A stretch of DNA of 39,184 nt from Bradyrhizobium sp. (GTDB lineage Bacteria > Pseudomonadota > Alphaproteobacteria > Rhizobiales > Xanthobacteraceae): assembly GCF_004799445.1 (NCBI RefSeq), contig NZ_SSNA01000016.1, positions 1 through 39,184 on the forward strand, given 5' to 3'. The stretch's first letter is position 1, and every line of letters begins with the position of its first letter. The notes under the pieces are model-generated. The model saw only the letters and a program-made list of their open reading frames with translations, had not been told where the DNA came from and searched no databases. The position numbers and the translations under genes are program-made. Below, piece by piece: positions 15,582 to 24,522 of this stretch.

Positions 15582-17507
15582 ATGACAAGCGATGTTGTAG
15601 CTCCCGCCCCGGAAACGACGGCGGCCAATGGGCATGGCGAGGCCCATTCGACCGCAGGCTTCAAAGCCCTCCTGATCGGCAGCATCGGTGTCGTCTACGG
15701 CGACATCGGCACCAGTCCGCTTTACGCGCTACGCGAAGCCGTGGTGGCGGCCAGCGGCCCCTCTGGCGTTGTCGAACCGCAGGCGGTGCTCGGGGTCGTC
15801 TCGCTGATCCTGTGGGCGCTGATTATCGTCGTGACGCTGAAATACGTCCTGATCCTGCTTCGGGCGGACAACCACGGCGAGGGCGGAACGCTGGCACTGA
15901 TGGCGCTAGCGCAACGCGCGGTCAGCCACGGCGCCGGCGCCATCGTGCTGCTCGGGATCGTGAGCGGCGCGCTGTTCTACGGCGACGCGGTGATCACGCC
16001 GGCGCTGTCGGTGCTGTCGGCGATCGAAGGCATCAAGCTCGTCACCGCGGCGTTCGATTCCTATGTGGTGCCGCTCACGGTGCTTATCCTGTTCGTGTTG
16101 TTCGCGGCCCAGTCGCGGGGCACCGCGCGTGTTGCGGCCTTCTTTGGACCGGTGATGTGCGTCTGGTTCGGCGTGATTGCCATCGGCTCGATCGTTCCGA
16201 TCATGCAGCATCCCGAAGTGCTGTTTGCGCTGAATCCGCTGTTAGCCATCACCTTCATGCTGCATCACGGCATTATCGGCTTTGTCACGCTCGGTGCCGT
16301 GTTTCTCGCGGTCACCGGAGCCGAGGCGCTCTATGCCGACCTCGGGCATTTTGGCAAGCGGCCGATCCAGACCGCGTGGCTCTTCATCGTGTTGCCGTCG
16401 CTGGCGTTGAACTATCTCGGGCAGGGCGCTCTCGTCATCGCCGACCCCAAAGCGATCGAAAACCCGTTCTTCCTGATGTTTCCGGAGTGGGCGCTGATTC
16501 CGATGGTGACCCTCGCCACGATCGCGACCGTGATCGCCAGCCAGGCCGTGATCACCGGCGCCTATTCCCTGACGCGTCAGGCCATACAGCTCGGCCTGCT
16601 CCCAAGATTTGAAATCCGCCACACCTCCGAAGCCCATTCCGGCCAGATCTATATTCCGCGCATCAACATGCTGCTGCTGGTGGCCGTGACGCTGCTGGTG
16701 CTGATGTTCCGTTCGTCAAGCGCGCTGGCGTCGGCCTACGGCATTTCGGTCACCGGCACCATGGTGGTCACCGCGATGATGGGTTTTGTCGTGATCTGGC
16801 GGGTATGGAAATGGTCGCCGTTCGCGGCCGCAGCCCTGATTGCGCCATTTCTGTTTCTCGATCTTACGTTTCTCGCCGCGAACCTTTTGAAGGTGCTGGA
16901 GGGCGGCTGGGTGCCGCTGGCGCTGGGCGCGGTGGTGATGATGTTGATGTACACCTGGCGGCGTGGCAGCCGGCTGTTGTTCGACAAATCGCGCAAGCTG
17001 GAGTTTCCGCTGGCCGATCTGGTGGCGATGCTGGAAAAGCGGCCGCCGCAGCGGGTTTCCGGCACCGCCGTCTTTCTCACCAGCGATCCGATCAGCGCGC
17101 CGACCGCGCTGATGCACAGTCTGAAGCACTACAAGGTGCTGCATGAGAAGAACGTCATCCTCACCATCGAAACCGCGCCGACGCCGCGGATCAACCCGGC
17201 CGAGCGGGTCAGGCTGGAACAGGTCAGCGCCACCTTCACCAAGGTGACATTGCGGTTTGGATTTATGGAATCGCCGAACGTGCCGAAGGCGCTGGCGATT
17301 GCGCGAAAGCTCGGTTGGCAATTCGATATCATGTCGACATCGTTCTTCCTCTCACGGCGCGCGCTGAAGCCGGCGGCGCATTCCGGAATGCCGCGCTGGC
17401 AGGATCACCTCTTCATAGCGCTGAGCCGTACCGCCAACGATGCCACCGACTATTTCCAGATTCCCAGCGGACGGGTGGTCGAGGTCGGAACGCAGGTCAC
17501 CATCTAG
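15582..17507 (+). CDS. kup: Low-affinity potassium transporter Kup
   Basis: 641 residues. It takes up K+ with protons across the inner membrane. The hallmark [19 protein letters not shown] lies near residue 45, and further family blocks are [18 protein letters not shown] and GALSLTRQA-like [13 protein letters not shown]. About twelve helices run to residue 450, followed by the cytoplasmic C-terminal domain. The ATG at 15582 (MTSDVVAP) is preferred; a GTG at 15555 would add nine residues and has no better ribosome site. Rhizobia often carry two or more kup copies. No promoter was recognised in the 169-base gap upstream. Confidence 0.95.
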   Translation: MTSDVVAPAPETTAANGHGEAHSTAGFKALLIGSIGVVYGDIGTSPLYALREAVVAASGPSGVVEPQAVLGVVSLILWALIIVVTLKYVLILLRADNHGEGGTLALMALAQRAVSHGAGAIVLLGIVSGALFYGDAVITPALSVLSAIEGIKLVTAAFDSYVVPLTVLILFVLFAAQSRGTARVAAFFGPVMCVWFGVIAIGSIVPIMQHPEVLFALNPLLAITFMLHHGIIGFVTLGAVFLAVTGAEALYADLGHFGKRPIQTAWLFIVLPSLALNYLGQGALVIADPKAIENPFFLMFPEWALIPMVTLATIATVIASQAVITGAYSLTRQAIQLGLLPRFEIRHTSEAHSGQIYIPRINMLLLVAVTLLVLMFRSSSALASAYGISVTGTMVVTAMMGFVVIWRVWKWSPFAAAALIAPFLFLDLTFLAANLLKVLEGGWVPLALGAVVMMLMYTWRRGSRLLFDKSRKLEFPLADLVAMLEKRPPQRVSGTAVFLTSDPISAPTALMHSLKHYKVLHEKNVILTIETAPTPRINPAERVRLEQVSATFTKVTLRFGFMESPNVPKALAIARKLGWQFDIMSTSFFLSRRALKPAAHSGMPRWQDHLFIALSRTANDATDYFQIPSGRVVEVGTQVTI

Positions 17508-17586
17508 GCCCTGGACCGGCGCTCGATCCTTCTTCCGCGCTTGATTTTCATCCCGCGAGAGGCGACGGTTGGCAACGGAATATCAT

Positions 17587-17690
17587 TAGAGCATGATCCG
17601 GAAAAGTGGGCAGCGGTTTTCCGAAAAGATCATGCTCAAACAAAAGGACAGAGCGAGATGAAAATTCAACGAAAAGTCATCTCGCTCTAG
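17587..17690. repeat. Composite palindromic repeat (GAGCATGATC family)
   Basis: The first hairpin is bounded by GAGCATGATC (17589-17598) and GATCATGCTC (17628-17637), with an inner GGAAAAGTGGG...GGTTTTCC. After an AAACAAAAGGAC linker comes a second hairpin with perfect 12-base arms AGAGCGAGATGA (17650-17661) and TCATCTCGCTCT (17677-17688). The same two-hairpin plan, in inverse orientation and with different arm sequences, is at 12037-12167. It lies between kup and the rhodanese gene. Confidence 0.88.
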
Positions 17691-17710
17691 TGGCCGCAGG
17701 GAGGGTTTGA

Positions 17711-18046
17711 GTGGCGGATCAGGGGCATCGGGTTCACGATTTGACGCCGGAAGAGGTATCGAAGGGTATGGCCGACGGGCGCTATCTGCTGGTCGACGTC
17801 CGCGAGCCGAACGAAGTCGCCGTGGATGCCTATCCCGGCGCGGTGGTGGTCCCGCTGTCGACCTTCGATCCGAAAGGCATTCCCGATCCGCAAGGCAAGC
17901 AGGTGGTTTTCGCCTGCCGTTCCGGCAAGCGATCGGTGACGGCCTCATTGGCTGCGCAAGCCGGCGGGTTTTCCCATGACAAGCACCTCGCGGGCGGGAT
18001 GCTGGCCTGGAAGGCCGCGGGTTTGCCGACCAGGTCCGGCGGCTGA
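17711..18046 (+). CDS. Single-domain rhodanese (sulfurtransferase)
   Basis: 111 residues, one rhodanese domain. The family start LLVDVREPNEV and the active-site loop FACRSGKRSV with its persulfide-forming Cys are intact, and the closing GGMLAWKAAGLP is typical. Such proteins carry sulfane sulfur between enzymes in the cytoplasm. The GTG at 17711 has an AGGGAGG ribosome site about six bases upstream. The stop is eight bases before the aminotransferase start, so the two are probably cotranscribed; a link to sulfur or methionine metabolism is plausible. Confidence 0.9.
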   Translation: MADQGHRVHDLTPEEVSKGMADGRYLLVDVREPNEVAVDAYPGAVVVPLSTFDPKGIPDPQGKQVVFACRSGKRSVTASLAAQAGGFSHDKHLAGGMLAWKAAGLPTRSGG

Positions 18047-18054
18047 TCGTTGCC

Positions 18055-19218
18055 ATGACTTCCATGAACAAGGTATTTGCGGATCTGCCCGTCACCATCT
18101 TTGAGGCGATGTCGCAGCTCGCGCGCGACAACAACGCGATCAACCTCGGCCAGGGTTTCCCGGACGATCCCGGGCCGGAGGACATTCGCCGCGCCGCCGC
18201 GGACGCGGTGATGGATGGCTACAACCAATATCCGTCGATGATGGGCATCCCGGAATTGCGTCAGGCGATTTCCGCTCACTACGAGCGCTGGCACCGCATC
18301 GCGCTCGATCCGATGACCGAGGTGATGGTGACCTCGGGCGGCACCGAGGCGCTGACATCGGCGATTCTCGCCGTCGTCGAGCCCGGCGACGAGGTGGTGG
18401 TGTTCCAGCCGGTATACGACTCCTACCTCCCGATCATCCGCCAGGCCGGAGGCATCCCGCGTCTGGTGCGCCTCGAGCCGCCGCACTGGCGATTGACGGA
18501 ACAGGCGCTGCGAGGCGTTTTCAACCACAAGACCAAGGCCGTCCTCTTCAACAATCCGCTCAACCCCGCCGCGGTGGTCTATCCGCGCGAGGACCTCGAA
18601 CTGCTGGCGCGGTTTTGTCAGGAGTTCGACACGATCGCGATCTGCGACGAGGTCTGGGAGCATGTGATCTTCGATGGCCGCGAGCATATTCCGCTGATTA
18701 CCATCCCGGGAATGCGTGATCGCACCATCAAGGTCGGCTCCGCGGGCAAGATCTTTTCCCTGACCGGCTGGAAGATCGGTTTTGTCTGCGCCGCACCGCC
18801 GCTGTTGCGCGTGGCGGCGAAGGTGCACCAGTTTCTCACCTTCACCACCGCGCCCAATCTTCAGGTCGCGGTCGCCTATGGCCTCGGCAAGCCGGCGGAT
18901 TATTTTCACCAGATGCGCAAGGATCTGGCGCGCAGCCGCGACCGCCTTACAGAGGGACTGCAGCGCATCGGCTTCCCGGTTCTTCGCTCGCAGGGCACCT
19001 ATTTCCTCACCGTCGATCTTTCGCCGCTCGGCCTCAACGAGACCGACGAGGCGTTCTGCAAACGCATCGTGACCGACTACAAGGTTGCGGCGATCCCGGT
19101 ATCGGCATTCTACGAGCAGGATGCCGTCACCTCGGTGGTGCGTTTCTGTTTCGCCAAGAAGGATGCAACCCTCGATACCGCGCTGGAGCGGCTGTCCGAC
19201 GCGGTGCACCGTCGATAG
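18055..19218 (+). CDS. Class I/II PLP-dependent aminotransferase
   Basis: 387 residues, fold type I. Key blocks are NLGQGFPDDPGPEDI at the substrate arm, VTSGGTEALTSAILA at the phosphate site, FNNPLNPAA, CDEVWEHVIFDG with the pyridine-binding Asp, and SAGKIFSLTGWKIG, where Lys232 forms the Schiff base. The GQGFP opening and overall pattern fit the methionine, kynurenine or glutamine-phenylpyruvate group (YbdL/KAT-like) rather than aspartate aminotransferase. In the YbdL/KAT comparison the usual NPHNP is NPLNP here. It follows the rhodanese by eight bases, and the binding protein follows 12 bases after its stop, so three genes may form one operon. Confidence 0.88.
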   Translation: MTSMNKVFADLPVTIFEAMSQLARDNNAINLGQGFPDDPGPEDIRRAAADAVMDGYNQYPSMMGIPELRQAISAHYERWHRIALDPMTEVMVTSGGTEALTSAILAVVEPGDEVVVFQPVYDSYLPIIRQAGGIPRLVRLEPPHWRLTEQALRGVFNHKTKAVLFNNPLNPAAVVYPREDLELLARFCQEFDTIAICDEVWEHVIFDGREHIPLITIPGMRDRTIKVGSAGKIFSLTGWKIGFVCAAPPLLRVAAKVHQFLTFTTAPNLQVAVAYGLGKPADYFHQMRKDLARSRDRLTEGLQRIGFPVLRSQGTYFLTVDLSPLGLNETDEAFCKRIVTDYKVAAIPVSAFYEQDAVTSVVRFCFAKKDATLDTALERLSDAVHRR

Positions 19219-19230
19219 GAAGCAAGACCG

Positions 19231-20343
19231 ATGCCGCGCGGCCCGACCTGCATGCAAATCCGATGTGCCGTCGCGATCGCCGCGGTGCTCGCGTGGCTGT
19301 CACCTGCAAGGGCGGAGGAGCGCACCGTCAACTTCTACAATTGGTCGAATTACGTGGCACCAGGGGTGCTCGAGGACTTCACCAGGGAAACCGGGATCAA
19401 GGTCGTCTACGACACGTTCGACGCCAACGAGACGCTGGAAACACGGTTGCTGGCGGGAAAATCGGGCTACGATGTGGTCGTGCCGACGGCTTACTTCCTG
19501 CAACGCCAGATCAAGGCCGGCGTTTTCCAGAAGCTCGACAAGTCGAAATTGCCGAACCTCGCCAATGCGTGGCCAGTGGTGACGCAACGGCTCGCCATCT
19601 ACGATCCCGGCAATCAATATGCCGCCAACTACATGTGGGGCACGACGGGGATCGGTTACAACGTCAAAATGGTGCAGAAAATCCTCGGCCCCGACGCCAG
19701 GATCGACAGTTGGGATATCGTGTTCAAGCCGGAGAACCTCGCCAGGTTCAGGGATTGCGGCGTTCACATGCTGGATTCCGCCGACGATATTTTTCCGGCG
19801 GCGTTGAGCTATCTCGGGCTCGATCCAAATTCGACCAAACCGGCGGATATGGAAAAGGCCGCCGATCTCGCCATCAAAATTCGCCCCTTTGTCCGCAAGT
19901 TTCATTCCTCCGAATATCTGAGCGCGCTGGCGACCGGAGAGATCTGCCTCGTGGTGGGTTGGTCGGGCGACATCATGCAGGCACGAAGCCGCGCTGCGGA
20001 AGCGAAAAACGACATCGCGATCGGCTACGCCATCCCGAAGGAGGGCGCGCAGATGTTCTTTGACAATCTGGCGATTCCCGCCGACGCCAGGAATGTCAGC
20101 GAAGCCTACGAACTGATCAACTATCTCTACCGGCCCGAAGTGGCCGCGAAGAACTCGAATTTTCTGTCCTACGCCAACGGCAATCTGGCGAGCCAGAAGC
20201 TGATCGACCCCGGGATTCTCGATGACAGCAACATCTATCCGGACCAGGCAACGCTTGCAAAACTGTTCGTGATCACCGCGCGCGATCCTGCGACGCAACG
20301 CGTGATCAACCGGCTTTGGACCAAGGTCAAGACGGGACGCTAG
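19231..20343 (+). CDS. PotF-like periplasmic polyamine-binding protein
   Basis: 370 residues. A signal peptide (MQIRCAVAIAAVLAWLSPAR from the second Met, residue 8) precedes EERTVNFYNWSNYVAPGVL, the usual start of PotD/PotF proteins. Other family marks are LLAGKSGYDVVVPTAYF, YMWGTTGIGYNV and FFDNLAIPADA. It should bind putrescine or a related polyamine in the periplasm. The ATG at 19231 has AGGA ten bases upstream. No permease or ATPase gene is beside it, so it must share an ABC transporter coded elsewhere. Its end is followed at once by a palindromic repeat. Confidence 0.9.
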   Translation: MPRGPTCMQIRCAVAIAAVLAWLSPARAEERTVNFYNWSNYVAPGVLEDFTRETGIKVVYDTFDANETLETRLLAGKSGYDVVVPTAYFLQRQIKAGVFQKLDKSKLPNLANAWPVVTQRLAIYDPGNQYAANYMWGTTGIGYNVKMVQKILGPDARIDSWDIVFKPENLARFRDCGVHMLDSADDIFPAALSYLGLDPNSTKPADMEKAADLAIKIRPFVRKFHSSEYLSALATGEICLVVGWSGDIMQARSRAAEAKNDIAIGYAIPKEGAQMFFDNLAIPADARNVSEAYELINYLYRPEVAAKNSNFLSYANGNLASQKLIDPGILDDSNIYPDQATLAKLFVITARDPATQRVINRLWTKVKTGR

Positions 20344-20359
20344 AGTCTTCCCTCGCGCC

Positions 20360-20504
20360 GTCATTGCCTGCGACAAACGCGAAGCGTTTGCGCAAGGGAG
20401 CAAAGCGACGAAGCAATCCATCGAACAGCACATTCGGCTCTTGGATTGCTTCGCGGAGCCTGTCATCGGGCGCGCATTCGCGCGACCCGTTGGCTCGCAA
20501 TGAC
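20360..20504. repeat. Palindromic repeat (GTCATTGC family) with a module in each arm
   Basis: The outer ends GTCATTGC (20360-20367) and GCAATGAC (20497-20504) and the inner GAAGCAATCC/GGATTGCTTC pair as in the copy at 6152. The left arm is interrupted by a hairpin module at about 20369-20394 (CAAACGC, GAA, GCGTTTG); the right arm by another at 20463-20495 that contains GGGCGCG and CGCGCGACCC. The first module is nearly the same as one in the 12037 repeat; the second is identical to one in the 35843 repeat. The element fills the convergent gap between the binding-protein gene and lpxXL. Confidence 0.88.
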
Positions 20505-20522
20505 GACGTTGGGCGCCTTTGG

Positions 20523-21455
20523 TCATCGCCAGCGGCGATGCAGCCACAGCCACTGGTCCGGATATTCCCGAATCCAGCCTTCGATGACCGACGTAATCGC
20601 CTGCATCGTGCCCTGAATATCGATCTGTCCCGCGGCATCACGCACCGGCTTTACTTCTTCGGACAGTTCGGCGCGGAAGCGATGGCCGGGCAGGCGGATA
20701 ATGCGCACGCCGTGGATGGGACATTCGATCTGCCGCAACAGCCGCGCCAGCGTCGGGTTGGCCTTGGTCTTGCGGCCGAAGAACGTCACCTCGACGCCAT
20801 TGGCGAAATACTGGTCGGCCAGAATGGCGACGTGCTGACCCCTTTGCAGCGCATCCGCGAGCCGGAGCGGGGCGTCGCGGCCGGCGGGGATCAGCGTTCC
20901 CATCTTCACGGCGCGGAGTTCCTCGATGATCCGGTTCGCCGAAGCGCTGTTGGGCCGGCGAAACAGGATGGCGGCATCGAGCCCATGCGCCACCGCCGCC
21001 ACGGCGGGCAGTTCCCAGTTGCCGAGATGGCTTGCAAAGATCAGCGCCGGCTTGCCGTCGAGCCGCAGTTGCGCGAACAGCTCGTGGGTGCGCGGCTCAA
21101 TTTCGATGCGGCTGTCTTCGGGATGGGCTGGGTCGTGCTCCCAGACATGATCGAGGTGAGCGAATTCGGCGCCAAGGCGGCCGAGATTGTCCCAGACGCC
21201 GGCAAGAATGGTCTCGATTTCCTCGGGCGATTTCTCCGGGAAGGCGGCGGTCAGATTGGCGCGGCCAATGCGCTGCTCACGCGTCAAGGGGCCGATCAGG
21301 CCGGCGATCCGGCCGAACAGATTCGCGGTCTTGATCGGATCGAAATAGCGGGTGGTGCGCAGAAGTCCGATGGTCAGCGCACCGACCGCGGCTTCGCTGA
21401 TCGGCTTGGTCGCGTCGCGAATGCGGGCTCGGGTGCGAAGCAGCAGGGGATGCAT
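20523..21455 (-). CDS. lpxXL: Lipid A acyltransferase for the very-long-chain acyl chain
   Basis: 310 residues of the LpxL/HtrB lysophospholipid acyltransferase family. The catalytic HX4E motif is HLGNWE (His143, Glu148), and further blocks are LFRRPNSASANRII and ILADQYFANGVEVTFFG. It closes with PDQWLWLHRRWR, as in HtrB proteins. By position after acpXL, fabZ and two fabF genes it should transfer the very-long-chain hydroxy fatty acid from AcpXL to lipid A at the inner membrane. The ATG at 21455 is the only in-frame start between here and the end of fabF1. The 75-base gap to fabF1 lacks the alcohol dehydrogenase gene found there in Rhizobium. Confidence 0.9.
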   Translation of the reverse strand: MHPLLLRTRARIRDATKPISEAAVGALTIGLLRTTRYFDPIKTANLFGRIAGLIGPLTREQRIGRANLTAAFPEKSPEEIETILAGVWDNLGRLGAEFAHLDHVWEHDPAHPEDSRIEIEPRTHELFAQLRLDGKPALIFASHLGNWELPAVAAVAHGLDAAILFRRPNSASANRIIEELRAVKMGTLIPAGRDAPLRLADALQRGQHVAILADQYFANGVEVTFFGRKTKANPTLARLLRQIECPIHGVRIIRLPGHRFRAELSEEVKPVRDAAGQIDIQGTMQAITSVIEGWIREYPDQWLWLHRRWR

Positions 21456-21530
21456 CAGAAACCAACGACGATTGTGCCGGACGCTTTCCGGCTGGCCATG
21501 CGCTTTTGCACTGGAGGGGCGTTGCGCCGG

Positions 21531-22811
21531 TTAAACCGGTTCACGCGTCAGAATCAGCACGGCATTCTGGCCGCCAAAGCCGAACGAATTCGACATCACC
21601 GCGGTGACGCGGGCATCGCGGGCCTTGTTGGGAACCACGTCGAAGGGAATCGCCGGGTCCGGAACATCGTAATTGATCGTCGGCGGAATCCGCTGGTGTT
21701 CAAGCGTCAGCAGCGAGAACACCGCCTCGACGGCGCCTGCGGCGGAGAGTGTGTGCCCGACCATCGATTTGTTGGACGACACCGGAATTTGCTTGGCGCG
21801 TTCGCCGAACACGCTCGATATGCCGAGATATTCCATCTTGTCGTTCTCGGGCGTGCCGGTGCCGTGGGCGTTGATGTAGTCGATCTGGTCGGAGGCGAGG
21901 CCGGCGTCGGCCAATGCATTGCGCACGCAGCCGATGATCGGCTTGCCGTCGGGACTGGACCGGGTGCGGTGGAAGGAGTCCGCCAGTTCGCCGCAGCCCG
22001 CAACGATGCCGAGAATGGTCGCGCCGCGCGCGGTGGCGGCTTCGTAGCTCTCCAGCACCAGCGCGCCCGCACCTTCGGCCATGACAAAACCGTCGCGGTT
22101 CTTCGCAAACGGCCGGACCGCGGCCTGGGGCGGATCGTTGTGGGTCGACAGCGCCGACAGCAACGAGAACCGGACCAGGGCTTCCGGATTGACCGACCCG
22201 TCGGTCGCAACGCAAAGCGCGGCGTCGGCCTCGCCGCGGCGAATCGCTTCGACGCCGAGCTGGATGGCGCTGGCGCCGGATGCGCATGCGGTGGACAGTG
22301 AAATCGGCGAACCCTTGGTGCCGAACGTCCCGGCGAGATAATCGGCTACCGAGCCGAACAGGAATCGCTGGTGATATTGCGTATATCTTCCGCCGCCGCT
22401 GACCCGCAGCATCGCGTCATAATCGACTTCCGTGCCAGCCCCGATCGCACGCCCGAGTTCCTGGCGTTGCGGCCACTCGACCTCGACGGGGGCCACGGCG
22501 AGAAACAGCGGGCCGGGAAAATCACCCTTGGCCCCGATGGCGGCCTGGGCGACGGCTTCCTCGGCGGCGAGTTCGCCGAGCCGCTCGGAAAGGTCGGTGG
22601 AGGAGAACGGCTCGATCGGGATGAAATCGACCGTTCCGGCCATCGTCGTCCTCAACCCTTCGGTGGGAAAACGCGTAATGGTGCGGATGCCGGATTCGCC
22701 GGCGGTGAGTTTCTTCCAGTTATCGGCCTTGCCGGCGCCGAGCGATGTCACGACGCCCATCCCGGTGACGACGACGATCGGCCGTCCGAACTTATCGCGC
22801 TTAGCTGTCAT
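21531..22811 (-). CDS. fabF1XL: 3-oxoacyl-ACP synthase, catalytic subunit for very-long-chain synthesis
   Basis: 426 residues of the KAS II fold. The catalytic set is complete: Cys176 in STACASGASA, His316 in NAHGTGTP, Lys348 in SSNKSM and His353 in VGHTLSAAG. It would extend the chain carried by AcpXL by two-carbon steps, up to the C26-C30 hydroxy acids of rhizobial lipid A. Acidic and hydrophobic insertions around residues 100-150 set it apart from housekeeping FabF. It is 27 bases downstream of the cysteine-less partner gene, so a heterodimer is likely. The gene name follows the rhizobial cluster. Confidence 0.92.
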   Translation of the reverse strand: MTAKRDKFGRPIVVVTGMGVVTSLGAGKADNWKKLTAGESGIRTITRFPTEGLRTTMAGTVDFIPIEPFSSTDLSERLGELAAEEAVAQAAIGAKGDFPGPLFLAVAPVEVEWPQRQELGRAIGAGTEVDYDAMLRVSGGGRYTQYHQRFLFGSVADYLAGTFGTKGSPISLSTACASGASAIQLGVEAIRRGEADAALCVATDGSVNPEALVRFSLLSALSTHNDPPQAAVRPFAKNRDGFVMAEGAGALVLESYEAATARGATILGIVAGCGELADSFHRTRSSPDGKPIIGCVRNALADAGLASDQIDYINAHGTGTPENDKMEYLGISSVFGERAKQIPVSSNKSMVGHTLSAAGAVEAVFSLLTLEHQRIPPTINYDVPDPAIPFDVVPNKARDARVTAVMSNSFGFGGQNAVLILTREPV

Positions 22812-22838
22812 GTTGTCCCCGCCAATTCAGCGTTGCAT

Positions 22839-24047
22839 TCACCTGATCGCTTCGACCAGCGCCATGCCTTCGCCCCGCCAATGACCTGTCCCGATCACTA
22901 CAATCTGGGTTGGCGGAGTGGACATTTCAACCTCCAGCCCGGTGGGATCGTTGGGCGGAAACAATGCGCCGCGCGAGAGCGAAAGCGCTGCAAGGGCCAG
23001 CCCCAACGGAAATTGCGTTTCCATCGTATGGCCGAACATCGTTCCGGTGGCCCGCACCGCAAAACCCGGATGGGCGCCGAGGAATGCGCTCTCTTCGGAG
23101 GTCGCCGGTTCGGCGCCGGTCGCGCCGGTGATGATGGCACCCTTGTCCGCAAGCTTGCCGAGCTTCGACCACAGCCCTTCCAGCGCCGAGGTAACCTCGC
23201 CGGGGTGCCTGCGGCGCGCCATGTCGGCCACGACATTGGTCAGGCGCGCGTAGGGCTTTGCGCCGCGCGCTTCCGCATGCGCCCTGGACTCGATCACGAG
23301 AAACGCGCCGCCCGATCCGAGCGCAAAGCCGCCGTTTTTGCCGCGCGCCCAAACCGGAACGAACTTGTCCTTGAGATTGAAGCCGCCGAACTCGTAGAGG
23401 ACCAGCAGATCCTTGCGCTCGCCGTTTTGCGAGCCGCCGATCAGCGCGATGTCGCTCTGGCCGGCGGCGATGCGTGCAAGGGCGATCCGTGCGGCGTCGA
23501 CGCCCGCGGCTTCCTCGCCCATGAAGGTACGCGACGATCCGGTCACCCCATGCACGATGGCGATGTTACCGGCGAGCAGGTTCGAAAGCTGCGCCAGGAA
23601 CAGCGTTGGACGCAGGTCGTTCATCAGCCGCTCGTTGAGAAAGCCGGGAGCCGAATTGCCCTTCGCTTCCAGATTGAGAATGTTGGAATCGACGGCGAGA
23701 TCGCGCTCGCCGCCGCCGGCAGCGACGATCATGTCCATTCGCGCCAGGATTTCCTTGTTGCCCTTGATGCCGGCCGACTCCAGCGCCAGCCCCGCGGCGT
23801 ATGTGCCAATGCGCTGCCAGGCCTCCATCTGACGCTGGTCGCCCTTTTTGGGGATCTGGGTGTCGAGGTTGATCGGTGCCCAGGGATGTACGATGTGGGG
23901 CGCAAAGCTCTTCTCATCGACGTTGATTCGCCGCTGATTGAGCGCGTCCCAGTGCGCGTCCAGACCCTCGCCAAGCGAGGTGGCCAGGCCGATGCCGGTG
24001 ATCCAGACTTCCGCTGATGCCGGGTTCGAAGATTTTGTCTCAGTCAT
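22839..24047 (-). CDS. fabF2XL: Cysteine-free ketosynthase-like partner (chain-length-factor-like)
   Basis: 402 residues with the KAS fold (VWITGIGLATSLGEGLDAHW at the start), but no cysteine anywhere. At the nucleophile elbow the normal ACASG is replaced by VHGVTGSSRTF (about residues 165-174), and the first catalytic His block is ITGATGAEP (306-314); only His340 in TMFGHTMET remains. It therefore cannot work as a ketosynthase alone. By analogy with KS-beta/chain-length factors it may pair with FabF1 and shape the pocket that sets acyl length. It overlaps the end of fabZ by eight bases, indicating translational coupling. The gene name follows the rhizobial cluster. Confidence 0.9.
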   Translation of the reverse strand: MTETKSSNPASAEVWITGIGLATSLGEGLDAHWDALNQRRINVDEKSFAPHIVHPWAPINLDTQIPKKGDQRQMEAWQRIGTYAAGLALESAGIKGNKEILARMDMIVAAGGGERDLAVDSNILNLEAKGNSAPGFLNERLMNDLRPTLFLAQLSNLLAGNIAIVHGVTGSSRTFMGEEAAGVDAARIALARIAAGQSDIALIGGSQNGERKDLLVLYEFGGFNLKDKFVPVWARGKNGGFALGSGGAFLVIESRAHAEARGAKPYARLTNVVADMARRRHPGEVTSALEGLWSKLGKLADKGAIITGATGAEPATSEESAFLGAHPGFAVRATGTMFGHTMETQFPLGLALAALSLSRGALFPPNDPTGLEVEMSTPPTQIVVIGTGHWRGEGMALVEAIR

Positions 24048-24513
24048 CTGCGATAGCCTGTTGCGGAAAGCCGATACGCTTGGCCACGGCGTCCATGTGT
24101 CCGCGCAAATCCGGATTCGGGAAGGGAATGTGGCTGAACGTGATCGTCGCGTTGCATTTCAGCTTGCCGCCGATCCTGACCCGCGCTTCGGTCATCGCAT
24201 AACCCGAGCCTTCGTGAAGGATGTTGGCGTCGATCGTCAGCAGCTCCCCCGGGGTGACGAAGCCGCGCATCTTGGCCTCCTTGACCGCGGCCAGAAATGG
24301 CATGCGCTCGAATCTCATCAGCGCGAGCAATAGCCAGCCGGAGGTCTGCGCCATCGATTCGATCAGCAGCACACCGGGCATGATGGGATGGCCCGGGAAA
24401 TGCCCTTCGAAGATGGTGTTGTGCGTAGGAACCTGCGCCTCGGCCGTAATGGTCTTCTCACCGATGTTGAGGTCGAGAATACGGTCGATCAGCTGGAAAT
24501 ATTCGAGGTTCAT
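24040..24513 (-). CDS. fabZXL: 3-hydroxyacyl-ACP dehydratase of the very-long-chain pathway
   Basis: 157 residues with the hot-dog fold. The catalytic His38 and Glu52, 14 residues apart as in E. coli FabZ, lie in GHFPGHPIMPGVLLIESMAQ. It removes water from the 3-hydroxyacyl chain on AcpXL. It sits nine bases downstream of acpXL and overlaps fabF2 by eight bases, so the operon is tightly coupled. The lineage-specific part is the C-terminal stretch after FSHIPFPNPDLRGHMDAV. Confidence 0.93.
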   Translation of the reverse strand: MNLEYFQLIDRILDLNIGEKTITAEAQVPTHNTIFEGHFPGHPIMPGVLLIESMAQTSGWLLLALMRFERMPFLAAVKEAKMRGFVTPGELLTIDANILHEGSGYAMTEARVRIGGKLKCNATITFSHIPFPNPDLRGHMDAVAKRIGFPQQAIADD

Positions 24514-24522
24514 GGCGGGCGG

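Noticed and set aside
22371..24017. A 548-residue open frame antisense to fabF1 and fabF2
   Set aside because: It is a shadow of high-GC codon bias: the opposite strand encodes two clear ketosynthase-fold proteins with conserved motifs, and this frame has no recognisable domain.
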